Assembly: GCA_023431205.1 (NCBI GenBank)
Contig: JAEYXQ010000037.1
Span: 1 to 64,000 of the forward strand
Length of the DNA stretch: 64,000 nucleotides
From: Pseudomonadota bacterium
GTDB lineage: Bacteria; Pseudomonadota; Alphaproteobacteria; Rhizobiales; Devosiaceae
Direction of reading: 5' to 3'
Made by a program: the position numbers and the translations under genes. The first letter of the stretch is position 1, and every line of letters begins with the position of its first letter. The notes below the pieces were generated by a model, which was not told where the DNA came from, ran no database searches, and saw only the letters and a list, made by a program, of their open reading frames with translations. Below are positions 17,327-25,528 of this stretch, piece by piece.

Positions 17327-17997
17327 TGGAGTGGCCCCTGTTTTGCCGGACAGGCGGCGCTTGGTTTAGGCACTGAGGCGCAGGAACTCGCGTGCTGAGC
17401 GGCACTTGAGGCCGGAGTGCGGGTGGACCTCACAGTAGTCGTCGATCCATTAAGGCAGCAACCAGGATGGTGTGGCGTATGGGAGGATGACGGTTGAGAC
17501 GTAGTCCCCTTTCAGGGGGTGAACGAACGAAGGCCTCGGACATGCCATTGCTCCGCGGGCTTCAAACCGGGGTGAAGGGCAGGTCAATGCCCAGTGCCGC
17601 GGGATCTGTGCTGTCTGCCTGGCGATAGGCGCTGCCGTTGTCGGAGAGCCACTCGAACCGGTGTGGGACCTTGAGTGTTAGGAAGCGACGCTCGACGGCC
17701 GCGATCATCAGGTCACACACCATCTCGCCAGAGATGCCGGCATTGGCAACGGCCGACCAGGCGATGATCTCGCGATCGCAGGCATCGATCACGAAGACGA
17801 TGCGCACCACCTCGCCATTGCGGGATCTCCAGATGACCGGACCACAACTGGAGCGCAGGGCGCAACGTCACTGGGCATATGCGCAGACATAGGAGCTCGC
17901 ACCACCATCAAAACAACGGTGCCAATACCTCGCTCAGCCTCGCCCAGTCAGACGGGATGGCCTTGCGCTTACGTCCGGTGAAACGGGGTCCACTCCA
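17327..17997 (-). mobile_element. degenerate IS3-family element (IS2-like)
   Basis: Ends are inverted: TGGAGTGGCCCCTG at 17327 and its partner, reading TGGAGTGGACCCCG on the minus strand, ending at 17997. The element is only 671 bases, about half of a full IS3 copy. Inside, minus-strand transposase pieces are recognisable in different frames. It has no obvious target duplication. Confidence 0.7.
17369..17810 (-). pseudogene. IS3-family transposase OrfB remnant
   Basis: The open part at 17562-17810 encodes VIDACDREIIAWSA, then ERRFLTLKVPHRFEWLSDNG, the DDE-domain region around the first and second catalytic Asp. The typical C-terminal piece, DDYCEVHPHSGLKCRSAREF, is found in another frame near 17369-17440. 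Frameshifts and deletions separate the pieces, so the gene is dead. Confidence 0.75.
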
Positions 17998-18116
17998 CGA
18001 CGCGGTCATCTTGATCGGCATGGCAATTTGCTGCTTATGCAGTCTTCGCGATTACCAACGTATACGGCAGTCGCGGCTACTACTTACTGAACCAGCCAGC
18101 GAAAAGAACCCGATGG

Positions 18117-18626
18117 TTAACTGGCATACTTTCGCGAATAAAAGATTCGTTTTTTGTCGGCGGATTGCAGTTTTGTCATCTCGCCGATAGAAACCACCTT
18201 CTCTCGATATTCACTAAGCGTTTTAATCACTCTAGCAGGGACTCCGGCCGCCACGCAGTTGTCGGGGATATCCTTTGTAACTAAGGCGCCGGCTCCAATT
18301 ACAACATTGCTGCCTATAGTCACTCCTGGCAAGACAACTGCCCCGCGTCCGAAGTAGACATTGTCACCGACTGATATTGGCCTAACGACATCCAGCTCCG
18401 GTAGCTGGTCTCGCAGAACCCAAACTCCCCCATCATGCGTCTCAAAATGGGTTTGTGTGGCGCTGACATGATTGCCTATTTTGACAAGATAAGGTTCAGT
18501 ACTGAACGTGACGCCATAGAACCTGCAACCATATCCTACTGACACGCCGATTGATCTGGCATACCCAATCGGATCTCTTGCCCTATGCACCCGATCTAGA
18601 ACTCGTCGCAGCACCGATGAGATCAC
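18117..18626 (-). CDS. hexapeptide-repeat acyltransferase, 169 aa
   Basis: Left-handed beta-helix acetyltransferase of the LacA/maltose acetyltransferase type. Seen: a helix of repeats from about residue 75 with ISVGDNVYFGRGAVVLPG, then VTIGSNVVIGAGALVTK and DIPDNCVAAGVPARVI, the family signature. It is slightly shorter than LacA, and the catalytic His is probably in FETHDGG. It likely O-acetylates a sugar of the polysaccharide made by the upstream operon. The gene is AT-rich compared with the core genome. It runs in the same direction as the sugar operon but is now separated from it by insertion sequences; it follows another acyltransferase by 36 bases. Confidence 0.85.
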   Translation of the reverse strand: MISSVLRRVLDRVHRARDPIGYARSIGVSVGYGCRFYGVTFSTEPYLVKIGNHVSATQTHFETHDGGVWVLRDQLPELDVVRPISVGDNVYFGRGAVVLPGVTIGSNVVIGAGALVTKDIPDNCVAAGVPARVIKTLSEYREKVVSIGEMTKLQSADKKRIFYSRKYAS

Positions 18627-18662
18627 AGCTAACTTCCTGACTATTTGGTGATTTTGGCTTGG

Positions 18663-19190
18663 TTATGTTGCTCGCCTGTCTTTCGCAGGATTTCCTACGA
18701 GGACAGCATTGTCGCCGAAAGAGTTGATCACAACGGCTCCTGCGCCAACTTTGACGTTATTGCCCAGCACCACCCCACCTAGAATAGTGGCGTTGGCACC
18801 AATAAAACAATTGTCGCCTATTGTCGGTACTTCGCCTTTGGAACTGCCGATTGTCACCCCTTGATGGATTCGACAATTCCTCCCGACTTTGACACGTCCT
18901 TCGACGGCAATGGTGCCCCAGTGCGCTATAGAAAGGCCGGGACCAAAGCCATGACGGGGGATAGTAAACCCAAGCCGTACACTATCCCCTCGATGGCGAA
19001 ACTTGAGCAGAGCTACCCACAGCTTTGTCCAAGGAGCAAGACGAGCTGAGCGCTCATAAGCTTCAATTAACCGCAACCTGCGCTGCCAAACCATCACCGG
19101 ATAAGTCAGGCGCTCTTTCAAGGTCCACCTCGTCAACGGCGGGAAGTGTGCCGCCATATCGGCTTCGAAAGCGTCCATAAAATCGCGCAA
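18663..19190 (-). CDS. serine acetyltransferase-like hexapeptide transferase, 175 aa
   Basis: A CysE-related left-handed beta-helix acetyltransferase. Seen: GLSIAHWGTIAVEG with the active-site His, RVKVGRNCRIHQGVTIGSS with the second His, and GAGAVVINSFGDNAVLVGNPAK at the C-terminus. It lacks most of the long N-terminal domain of true CysE (about 270 residues). CysE-like proteins of this size occur often in capsule and exopolysaccharide loci, where they acetylate sugars. ATG 19190 is used; ATG 19178 is possible. It is upstream of and probably co-transcribed with the acyltransferase at 18117. Confidence 0.82.
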   Translation of the reverse strand: MRDFMDAFEADMAAHFPPLTRWTLKERLTYPVMVWQRRLRLIEAYERSARLAPWTKLWVALLKFRHRGDSVRLGFTIPRHGFGPGLSIAHWGTIAVEGRVKVGRNCRIHQGVTIGSSKGEVPTIGDNCFIGANATILGGVVLGNNVKVGAGAVVINSFGDNAVLVGNPAKDRRAT

Positions 19191-19263
19191 CGATCTACTC
19201 CAAGTTTTATTGAACGTTACTTAGAGCCGCCAGTGCGGTACGGCAATACAGAATAGGCCGAAG

Positions 19264-19608
19264 CCCTCGCGCCTTTGGTGCTGTCGTGATTCATTGACGA
19301 TGCTTGATCATGGAGCATCGTCATGGACCCACAGTCGCTGTTCAGCCTGAACGATCATCTTGAGGCGCTGAGCCAGCATGGTGATCCGCTCGAGGTGTTG
19401 GAGCGGACAGTGGACTTCGAGTATTTCCGCGGCTGGCTCGTCGAGGGGCTGGGCTATAGCGACGGCAGCAAGGGTGGTCGGCAGCCCTTTGATCCGGTGG
19501 CCATGTTCAAGATCCTGATCCTGCAGGCCCAGCACAACCTGTCGGACGCGCGCATGGAGTTCATGATCCGTGATCGGCTGAGCTGGATGCGGTTCCTGGG
19601 GTTCTCGC
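19264..19608 (+). mobile_element. truncated IS5-family element
   Basis: The left end of an IS5-like element with the start of its transposase. It is broken at 19609 by the end of an IS3 element. The first 118 bases (19264-19381) are repeated inverted at 20327-20444 with only a couple of mismatches. Confidence 0.7.
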
Positions 19609-19640
19609 TGACGTTGCCCCCTGCAGCTAATCCAGTTTGA
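19323..19640 (+). pseudogene. IS5-family transposase, N-terminal fragment
   Basis: Residues 1-95 match the N-terminal DUF772 region of IS5 transposases: QPFDPVAMFKILILQAQHNL and SDARMEFMIRDRLSWMRFLG. After LGFSL the frame enters the IS3 end (encoding TLPPAANPV) and stops. The DDE catalytic part is missing. Confidence 0.8.
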
Positions 19641-19669
19641 AGTAGGCTCTGGCCCAATGAGGACCAGAG

Positions 19670-20062
19670 ATGAAACGAACCAGGTTCACCGAAGAGCAGA
19701 TCATCGGTGTTTTGAAGAAGCACGAGGCCGGCATTCCGATAGCCGAGCTGTGCCGCAAGCATGGCGTGAGCAGCGCCAGCATCTACAAGTGGAAGGCCAA
19801 GTATGGCGGGATGGACTTCAGCGAGGCCAAGAGGCTGAAGTCGCTCGAGGAGGAGAACACCCGCCTCAAGAAGCTGCTGGCTGACAGCATGCTCGACAAC
19901 GCCGCCTTGAAGGATCTTCTGGGAAAAAATGGTAACGCCCGCCGTGGAGCGGGAGGCTGTCGCTCATCTCCAGACCCAATAAGGGATGAGCGAGCGGCGG
20001 GCGTGCCGAGTTCTGGGGTGTTGCCGGATGACGATGCGCTACCAGGCGCTTCGTACCGATGA
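19670..20062 (+). CDS. IS3-family transposase OrfA
   Basis: OrfA HTH protein: KRTRFTEEQIIGVLKKHEAG, AELCRKHGVSSASIYKWKAK, then a leucine-zipper stretch (LKSLEEENTRLKKLLAD). Homology ends at about residue 88 (KDLLGK), at a GGGAAAAAAT slippery run where OrfB is normally reached by frameshifting; the remaining residues are read-through. The protein probably still folds but its partner is broken. Confidence 0.75.
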   Translation: MKRTRFTEEQIIGVLKKHEAGIPIAELCRKHGVSSASIYKWKAKYGGMDFSEAKRLKSLEEENTRLKKLLADSMLDNAALKDLLGKNGNARRGAGGCRSSPDPIRDERAAGVPSSGVLPDDDALPGASYR

Positions 20063-20640
20063 TGTGGCGTTGCGCGAGCGGATGAAGGCTATCGCTCATG
20101 AACGCCGCAGGTTTGGATATCGAAGGCTGCATGTGTTGCTCCGCCGGGAAGGCCATGAGGTCAACCACAAGCGGCTCTTTCGCATCTACCGAGAGGAGAA
20201 GCTGACCGTGCGTCGCCGCGGCGGCCGCAAACGCGCCATGGGGACCAGATCACCCATACTGGTGCCAGTATCGCAACGATGGTCTCTCGACTTCGTCTCC
20301 GATCAGCTCACCGATGGCCGGCGTTTCCATGCTGGCTCAGCGCCTCAAGGTGATCGTTCAGGCTGAACAGCGACTGTGGGTCCATGACGATGCTCCATGA
20401 TCAAGCATCGTCAGTGAATCACGACAGCACCAAAGGCGCGAGGGTTTTTGCGGGTCTCCAGCTTCAATGGCCGGCTCAGAGACGAGCTGCTGAACGAAAC
20501 GCTCTTTCCTTCGCTCACCTACGCCAGAGCTGCGGTCGCAGGCTGGCGCTCGGACTACAACCTCAACCGACCCCACTCCCGGCTCGGCTGGATGACACCG
20601 ACCGAATACGCCAACACCTTCCACCCGCGCCGTGACCTGC
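19930..20640 (+). pseudogene. IS3-family transposase OrfB remnant
   Basis: The frame reached after the A6 run starts VTPAVEREAVAHLQTQ and meets a TAA at 19979; it resumes with MSERRACRVLG. WSLDFVSDQLTDGRRF, with the first catalytic Asp, is followed directly by inverted IS5 sequence. The end, FNGRLRDELLNETLF and the Asn-x-x-Arg-Pro-His motif, reappears from about 20460. The second catalytic Asp region is missing, so it is inactive. Confidence 0.8.
20327..20444 (-). repeat. inverted 118-base copy of the IS5 end
   Basis: This is the reverse complement of 19264-19381, with about two mismatches. It sits inside the IS3 orfB. Together the two copies make a 118-base inverted repeat around 945 bases. 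Confidence 0.85.
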
Positions 20641-20750
20641 CGCTACGCTCCAGTGAAGGGTCCGCGGCAGCCCTCGCTCACCCCGGCCAGATCGGCCACA
20701 ACACTCGGCCGAGTCTCCATCACGCTGGATAGAAGTTGGGGGCAACGTCA

Positions 20751-21998
20751 TCACTCTAAAATCTGCGGTGTACCGTATCGCCGTCTGCGAAAATGGTAGT
20801 TGTAAGCCAAATAGAGAGTGTAAGTAGCGGAAGAAATTAACTTGGCGACAGCGACACCGGCAACGCCGAAGAGTTGTCCTGCTGGAAGCCCGAGTAGCAG
20901 TGCCACCCCGCATACCAGGCCAGCGGTGTGGAACAGGAATGCAGTGTCCCCATTGGCCAAATAGTAGCGGTTGTAAACGTCCCCTATACCATGCAGAACA
21001 GCGGCGATTCCGCAGATCTGAGCGGGCATGATAACGGAGGAGAAGCGCTCACCGTATAGAACCTGAACCAGCAGCGGTGCGATCAGGCAGAATGATACCC
21101 CCATGATGCAAGAGGCAGCCCAAGCGAGGCGGACTATTCCCTTTGGAAAGCCTGACGCTCCCGGTAACCTGCTGAAATAGGCTGTGCCCAATGCGCTGGG
21201 CAGCATCGACAGAGGGGCGGTTACCGTCACGGCCAACGCGAGCACCGCTACCTCAGTCGACGACTTCACCGATTGCAGGATAAGGATGCCCGACTGAGCC
21301 GTCAGCGCCGCCAGGAAAGACGCCCAATAGACATTCAAGCCAACTTTCCGATTCTGTTTCCATAGGTATGCGTAGCCACGCCTATGGGGCCTGCAGGCGA
21401 CACCATATCCAGACACCAACCCAATCACCACGCAGCCTTGTGACACAAAGAACAAGGTGGCGCAGAGGGCCGGATCAACCGGCAATACCATAAGCCACGA
21501 TCCGGCAAGCAGTAGCAGAAACAAAGCTGTCGGTGCCGCGTTCAGTACAGCTATGCCGATGAAATTGCCCTCAGCGCGCAGCAGCTCATGCAGCAGAAGC
21601 GGCCAAGCCATAGTGCTCCCTGCGATGGCCGCCAGAAACCAGAGGTCCGACCCGTCTTGCGCTTGGCCGGTAACTAGCACAACACCGACGCAAACGAAAT
21701 TTGCCAAGCCGATAAGCCATGCCTGGGTGCTCGCTCCACGGATAATCGTTACCCGACCCGAGCTGCGCCGCCGGCCCGCTATTAAGACTCCAGCTGATGC
21801 ATACAGGCCGAACGTCAAAGCGCTGGTGAGTAGCGAAACACAGCTGATAAGGAACCGGTATTGCCCTAAGTCTGCTGCCGACATCAGCCTCGCAGTCAGA
21901 CTGCTGGAGGCTAGGCCAAACACGAGAGCGATCATCAACGATCCGTAGATGTACAGAATGCCTCGTCGCATAGTGACAGCCGGACTGGTGATAGACAT
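20751..21998 (-). CDS. Wzx-type polysaccharide flippase, 415 aa
   Basis: Polytopic membrane protein of the MOP/MATE-like polysaccharide-transport superfamily that flips lipid-linked repeat units. About twelve hydrophobic helices alternate with short basic loops. The N-terminal MRRGILYIYGSLMIALVFGL and the motif SAADLGQYRFLISCVSLLTS are typical. ATG 21998 gives a normal length; the open frame extends to 22130 and ATG 21971 is also possible. The stop codon lies at 20751-20753, directly against the end of the IS3 element at 20750, so the C-terminus may have been altered by insertion even though the last residues (RRRRYGTPQILE) look natural. It is downstream of the glycosyltransferase genes on the same strand. 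Confidence 0.82.
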   Translation of the reverse strand: MSITSPAVTMRRGILYIYGSLMIALVFGLASSSLTARLMSAADLGQYRFLISCVSLLTSALTFGLYASAGVLIAGRRRSSGRVTIIRGASTQAWLIGLANFVCVGVVLVTGQAQDGSDLWFLAAIAGSTMAWPLLLHELLRAEGNFIGIAVLNAAPTALFLLLLAGSWLMVLPVDPALCATLFFVSQGCVVIGLVSGYGVACRPHRRGYAYLWKQNRKVGLNVYWASFLAALTAQSGILILQSVKSSTEVAVLALAVTVTAPLSMLPSALGTAYFSRLPGASGFPKGIVRLAWAASCIMGVSFCLIAPLLVQVLYGERFSSVIMPAQICGIAAVLHGIGDVYNRYYLANGDTAFLFHTAGLVCGVALLLGLPAGQLFGVAGVAVAKLISSATYTLYLAYNYHFRRRRYGTPQILE

Positions 21999-22171
21999 GA
22001 CTAACGAGCTACTCTGAATGCTATGCAGTGCATCACAAATGGCTGACCTTGCAAAGTTGGATTGTCGCAACAGAAAGTCCAAGACAATAGTTTTGAACTG
22101 ACATCTTCTATTTATTGAATAGAAAGCCAAGGCCGGCGAAAATATATATCAAGACCGGGACGCAGCCGCGT

Positions 22172-23437
22172 TCAGAAGAAATTAATTAGCTCCCGTCGAT
22201 AAAGTGACACTTCGAAGTTTTTTTCAGCAACCCGTCGCCCGTTTCGCCCTACAACAGACGCGCGCTCATCGGTTAGAGCGCGAATCAAAGCGTCGCCGTA
22301 AGCATCAACCGTATCACCTTCTGCAATGTAGGCGGACTCGCCGTCGCGGAAATATCGGTCCACCTCCGAGGCTGATGTGATTACCACCGGGCGAGACGAG
22401 TACAGATATTCTCCGATCTTCGTAGGAAAACGCGCCGCTGATTGGACGTCACTGAACAGGGGGATCAGAAGCGCCTTAGCCTCACCATAAAGCTTGAGAA
22501 GATCGTTCCTAGGAAGATAACTGAGAAGATTGACCTGTTCCAATCGTCCTCTTCCGGCTATCCAATCGACAAGAGCCCTCCAATCGGCGTCGGTTTCTTT
22601 GTATCCAGTGAGGACTAGTTTGTGGTCGGGAAGCGCCTGCCACACTTTTTCCATTGCTTCGACAATGAAGCGCATCGTCGAGGCATAAGCAATTGAACCG
22701 GAGAAGACCACGTAGGGCTTCGGCGGGCCAAGAGACAAGTCTTGAAACTCTGCTCCGGACGCAAGAATTGGAATCTGCAACACTTTGTACGAGGGGCGGC
22801 CTTCAGTAGCTTCCCGAGCCCATTTTGCTAGCAGCTCCGATATCACCACCGCGCCATCTGTTCCAAACAGAGGAGACACGAACGAGTACCACCGCTTGTC
22901 GTCCATCATAGACCAAGCGCGTTCGTTGACTTCGATGTACACCGGAATTCCACGAAGCTCAGCAGCACCCCACGCTAGATAGTTCAATAATCGAGGGCCA
23001 TCCATGTCATACCCAAGAAATATCGACGGGTGCTCGTGGCGTTTGTCGAGCGTAAGAATACGCCACACCGCAACCATGTGCGCACGAATATCGATCAGAC
23101 GGCGGCGGATGAATGAATCCGCGCGTATGGTGGTGCCAGAGGTGTACTCGTAATCGATACCCTCGAAATTGCCCCTAGCTTCGGTATTCACGACACGGTG
23201 GGGCGGCTCGCTAGAGCCAACGGTCAGAAGAGTAACGCGGGCGTTCTCCGCGGCGAGCGCACCCCCTATTCGTCGAATACGATCGGCAGTCGCCATCGCG
23301 TTCGGAAAACCTACACCACGCCGAACGAAGACGATATGCTTACGCTTTTCGGCATTTTCTGCAGATGTACCCAGTTCCATCGAGCTGGAGACATCTACAT
23401 CAGCGCGATCTCTGTAATTGCTCGACCGGGGAGGCAC
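22172..23437 (-). CDS. glycosyltransferase (GT4-like, GT-B fold), 421 aa
   Basis: Cytosolic sugar transferase for the polysaccharide repeat unit. GTG start at 23437, with GGAAA upstream, is two bases past the TAA of the epimerase gene, so translation is coupled. The N-terminal half has HIVFVRRGVGFPNAMATADR, the first Rossmann domain. The C-terminal half has PYVVFSGSIAYASTMRF, HKLVLTGYKE and the donor-site region around PLFSDVQSAARFPTKIGEYL, followed by RPVVITSASEVDRYF. This matches GT4 glycosyltransferases in layout but is divergent, and the sugar donor cannot be assigned. Base composition is lower in GC than core genes. Confidence 0.8.
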   Translation of the reverse strand: MPPRSSNYRDRADVDVSSSMELGTSAENAEKRKHIVFVRRGVGFPNAMATADRIRRIGGALAAENARVTLLTVGSSEPPHRVVNTEARGNFEGIDYEYTSGTTIRADSFIRRRLIDIRAHMVAVWRILTLDKRHEHPSIFLGYDMDGPRLLNYLAWGAAELRGIPVYIEVNERAWSMMDDKRWYSFVSPLFGTDGAVVISELLAKWAREATEGRPSYKVLQIPILASGAEFQDLSLGPPKPYVVFSGSIAYASTMRFIVEAMEKVWQALPDHKLVLTGYKETDADWRALVDWIAGRGRLEQVNLLSYLPRNDLLKLYGEAKALLIPLFSDVQSAARFPTKIGEYLYSSRPVVITSASEVDRYFRDGESAYIAEGDTVDAYGDALIRALTDERASVVGRNGRRVAEKNFEVSLYRRELINFF

Positions 23438-23438
23438 C

Positions 23439-24404
23439 TTAAGAATTTCCTTTCAGCCAGTCGACAGTTGCGCGATTACCTTCCACCCTGGTGTAAGGCA
23501 AGTTCTCCATGAGCCCTTGGATTGGCGACAAATCGTGCGTGTTGTTGGTGGTCAGGTTTCTCAAGCGGAACGAGGTCATCGGGAAGGGCACGCCAACAAG
23601 CTGGAGCGTGTCGCCGACCAATGCCAACCCTTCGAACAAAGTCTTCGGCACACGAGGTACCATATACGGAACAAACGACGCGATTTCGTCTGCCCACTCG
23701 CCGATGTCATAAGCTGGCCAGTCACCCAGGTAGAAGGTTCTTCCTCTTAGAATGCTGGCGTTATTCAATATTGTTAAAATTTGTGCCACGGTATTGCCGA
23801 CATAGCCATATGTCTTCCGCGTTTTATTTCCTGAGATGTGCAGATACCTGCCCGACAGAACTATATTAAAGAAATCAGCATATGGAGTTCCAAACCAGGG
23901 ACCCCAGATAGAAGTAGGGCGGATTATCACCCATGGATAGCTCGGGTTTGCAGCCCTCACCACTTGCTCACCGATGACCTTGCTTTCTCCATATATCGTG
24001 TGCGGCTGAAAGTCAGTGTCGGATACGGGTTGATAGCCGGGCCGACACACATACATCGACGATGTAAAGATCGCTGGTCCTGCGAAATCAGCTTCGTGCA
24101 GAGCTTCCAACAGTCGGGAGGTGCCGTCTGTGTTGCTGGAGTAGTCACCTATGCCACGGCCATGTAGGTCGGTGCGGGCCGCCAGGTGAACGACGGCGTC
24201 AGGCCGAAATGTGTTCAAGGCAGCAGTCAACTCGTTGCCGCTACGTACATCTTGCGCCTGCCAGAAGGCTGCGTGAGCGCCCAATTTGGGCGCAGCCAGG
24301 TCTAGGTTGGCAATTGTAAGACTAGGGTCACGCCGTAGTTGTTCTGATAGGTTCGTGCCGATGAAGCCTGAACCGCCAGTGATCAATATGCGCGCGAGCT
24401 TCAT
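23439..24404 (-). CDS. NAD-dependent sugar epimerase/dehydratase, 321 aa
   Basis: Extended short-chain dehydrogenase. ILITGGSGFIGTNL at residues 6-19 is the NAD-binding motif. FTSSMYVCRPG and the catalytic pair in IYGESK (Tyr-x3-Lys) are near 115-145. HLAARTDLHGRG is close to that of GalE/WbpP-like enzymes. The exact substrate is not evident; it may make the donor for one of the neighbouring transferases. The start overlaps the stop of the upstream glycosyltransferase by four bases, so it is within a tightly packed operon. Confidence 0.82.
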   Translation of the reverse strand: MKLARILITGGSGFIGTNLSEQLRRDPSLTIANLDLAAPKLGAHAAFWQAQDVRSGNELTAALNTFRPDAVVHLAARTDLHGRGIGDYSSNTDGTSRLLEALHEADFAGPAIFTSSMYVCRPGYQPVSDTDFQPHTIYGESKVIGEQVVRAANPSYPWVIIRPTSIWGPWFGTPYADFFNIVLSGRYLHISGNKTRKTYGYVGNTVAQILTILNNASILRGRTFYLGDWPAYDIGEWADEIASFVPYMVPRVPKTLFEGLALVGDTLQLVGVPFPMTSFRLRNLTTNNTHDLSPIQGLMENLPYTRVEGNRATVDWLKGNS

Positions 24405-25528
24405 GCTAACATTAGCCTATACATTTCCTCATGGCCTCTGCTCATCACCTCGGCATGGAACAAGTTAGTGAAGTCTCTACGAATTCCCTCCCGCACGTTG
24501 GTGGAGTCTTTGCTCTGTAGGTATTCTATTCCGCTCAGTAGGCTCTGGACGGAACTGGGATCGAAAGTCTTCCCGATGAACCCATGGCACCTCTGCATAA
24601 CAGAGCGGTGCGATGGTATGTCTGAGAGCAGGCTCGGCATCCCGACGGACATAGCTTCTAGCAAAGAGTTGGCTAGTCCTTCAGTTGCCGATGGTGAAAC
24701 GTGATAGTCACATCCTGCAAGGAATGGGCGAATATCTCTTTGAAAACCCATTAGGTGGATGTGCGGAGCCTTCATTGCGCTAAGCCTCTCGTCTTCAGGA
24801 CCTGCGCCAACCACCACTAAATCCAGCGGCGGCTCAGCGATTTGCGCGAAGGTTCGGGCCAGTTCCGCGATTCGCTTTTCCGCAGACAATCGGCCAACAA
24901 AAAGCAGATAGCGCCTACCTGAGCTAAGCCCTACATGTTGTAGCGAGATGCCCCGGTCCTCAAAGCCACTAAGATCCAGCGGGGCGATGCCGTTGTTAAT
25001 TGCGGGGATATTGAGACCACGTTTATCGTAGTATTCCGCCGCAACGCTATCCGAGCAGGCTATGGGCTGATTGAGCCGATGCAAAGCCCAGTTGGAGGCC
25101 GCAGTGATTAGCCGGCCCTTGATGGGACCATGAATCACCTTGAATTGGACATCAGGATAACCGTGGATGGTGTAGGCTGTCCTGACCCTAGACGAGTTTG
25201 CGGCGAGTAAAAAAAACAGACTTCTTGGGCAATGTGCATGAGCGATATGGAAGTCACCACGCTGAAGAAGCTCTCGAAGAGCAAGAACGCGACGGAGAGC
25301 TCCCGCCTTTCCTTTTTTTGTTTCGTCTGCGAGTTGAACGATAGCTACGTCAAGTTTCTTGAATTCTGACCATAGCGAGTTTTCCTTCTCACGCGTGAAT
25401 GTCACTATAGACGGCATGAACTGCCGTGTATCAAGATTGCGAATGGTGTTGAGAAGAACGCGAGTTGGGCCTTCGTTAGCGAGAGAAGAAATCGCATAAA
25501 GAACATTGATGGTTTTATGCGCAGCCAT
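24401..25528 (-). CDS. glycosyltransferase family 4, 375 aa
   Basis: GT-B fold transferase. Start at ATG 25528, with GAGG seven bases upstream; TTG 25540 is less likely. The start lies 14 bases inside the preceding gene. Seen: INVLYAISSLANEGPTRVLL at the N-terminus, HAHCPRSLFF, then RYLLFVGRLSAEKRI, LVVVGAGPEDERL and the EX7E-like donor motif in SPSATEGLANSLLEAMSVG. All the GT4 elements are there. Donor and acceptor are not predictable. It forms part of the repeat-unit assembly operon. Confidence 0.88.
   Translation of the reverse strand: MAAHKTINVLYAISSLANEGPTRVLLNTIRNLDTRQFMPSIVTFTREKENSLWSEFKKLDVAIVQLADETKKGKAGALRRVLALRELLQRGDFHIAHAHCPRSLFFLLAANSSRVRTAYTIHGYPDVQFKVIHGPIKGRLITAASNWALHRLNQPIACSDSVAAEYYDKRGLNIPAINNGIAPLDLSGFEDRGISLQHVGLSSGRRYLLFVGRLSAEKRIAELARTFAQIAEPPLDLVVVGAGPEDERLSAMKAPHIHLMGFQRDIRPFLAGCDYHVSPSATEGLANSLLEAMSVGMPSLLSDIPSHRSVMQRCHGFIGKTFDPSSVQSLLSGIEYLQSKDSTNVREGIRRDFTNLFHAEVMSRGHEEMYRLMLA

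Larger units (their letters stand above)
19609..20750 (+). mobile_element. IS3-family element, rearranged and dead
   Basis: Ends TGACGTTGCCCC at 19609 and its inverted partner GGGGCAACGTCA ending at 20750. At 1142 bases it is somewhat short because the middle of orfB is deleted and replaced by an inverted piece of the IS5 end. No target duplication is seen: the left flank is IS5 and the right flank is the wzx gene. Confidence 0.75.
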
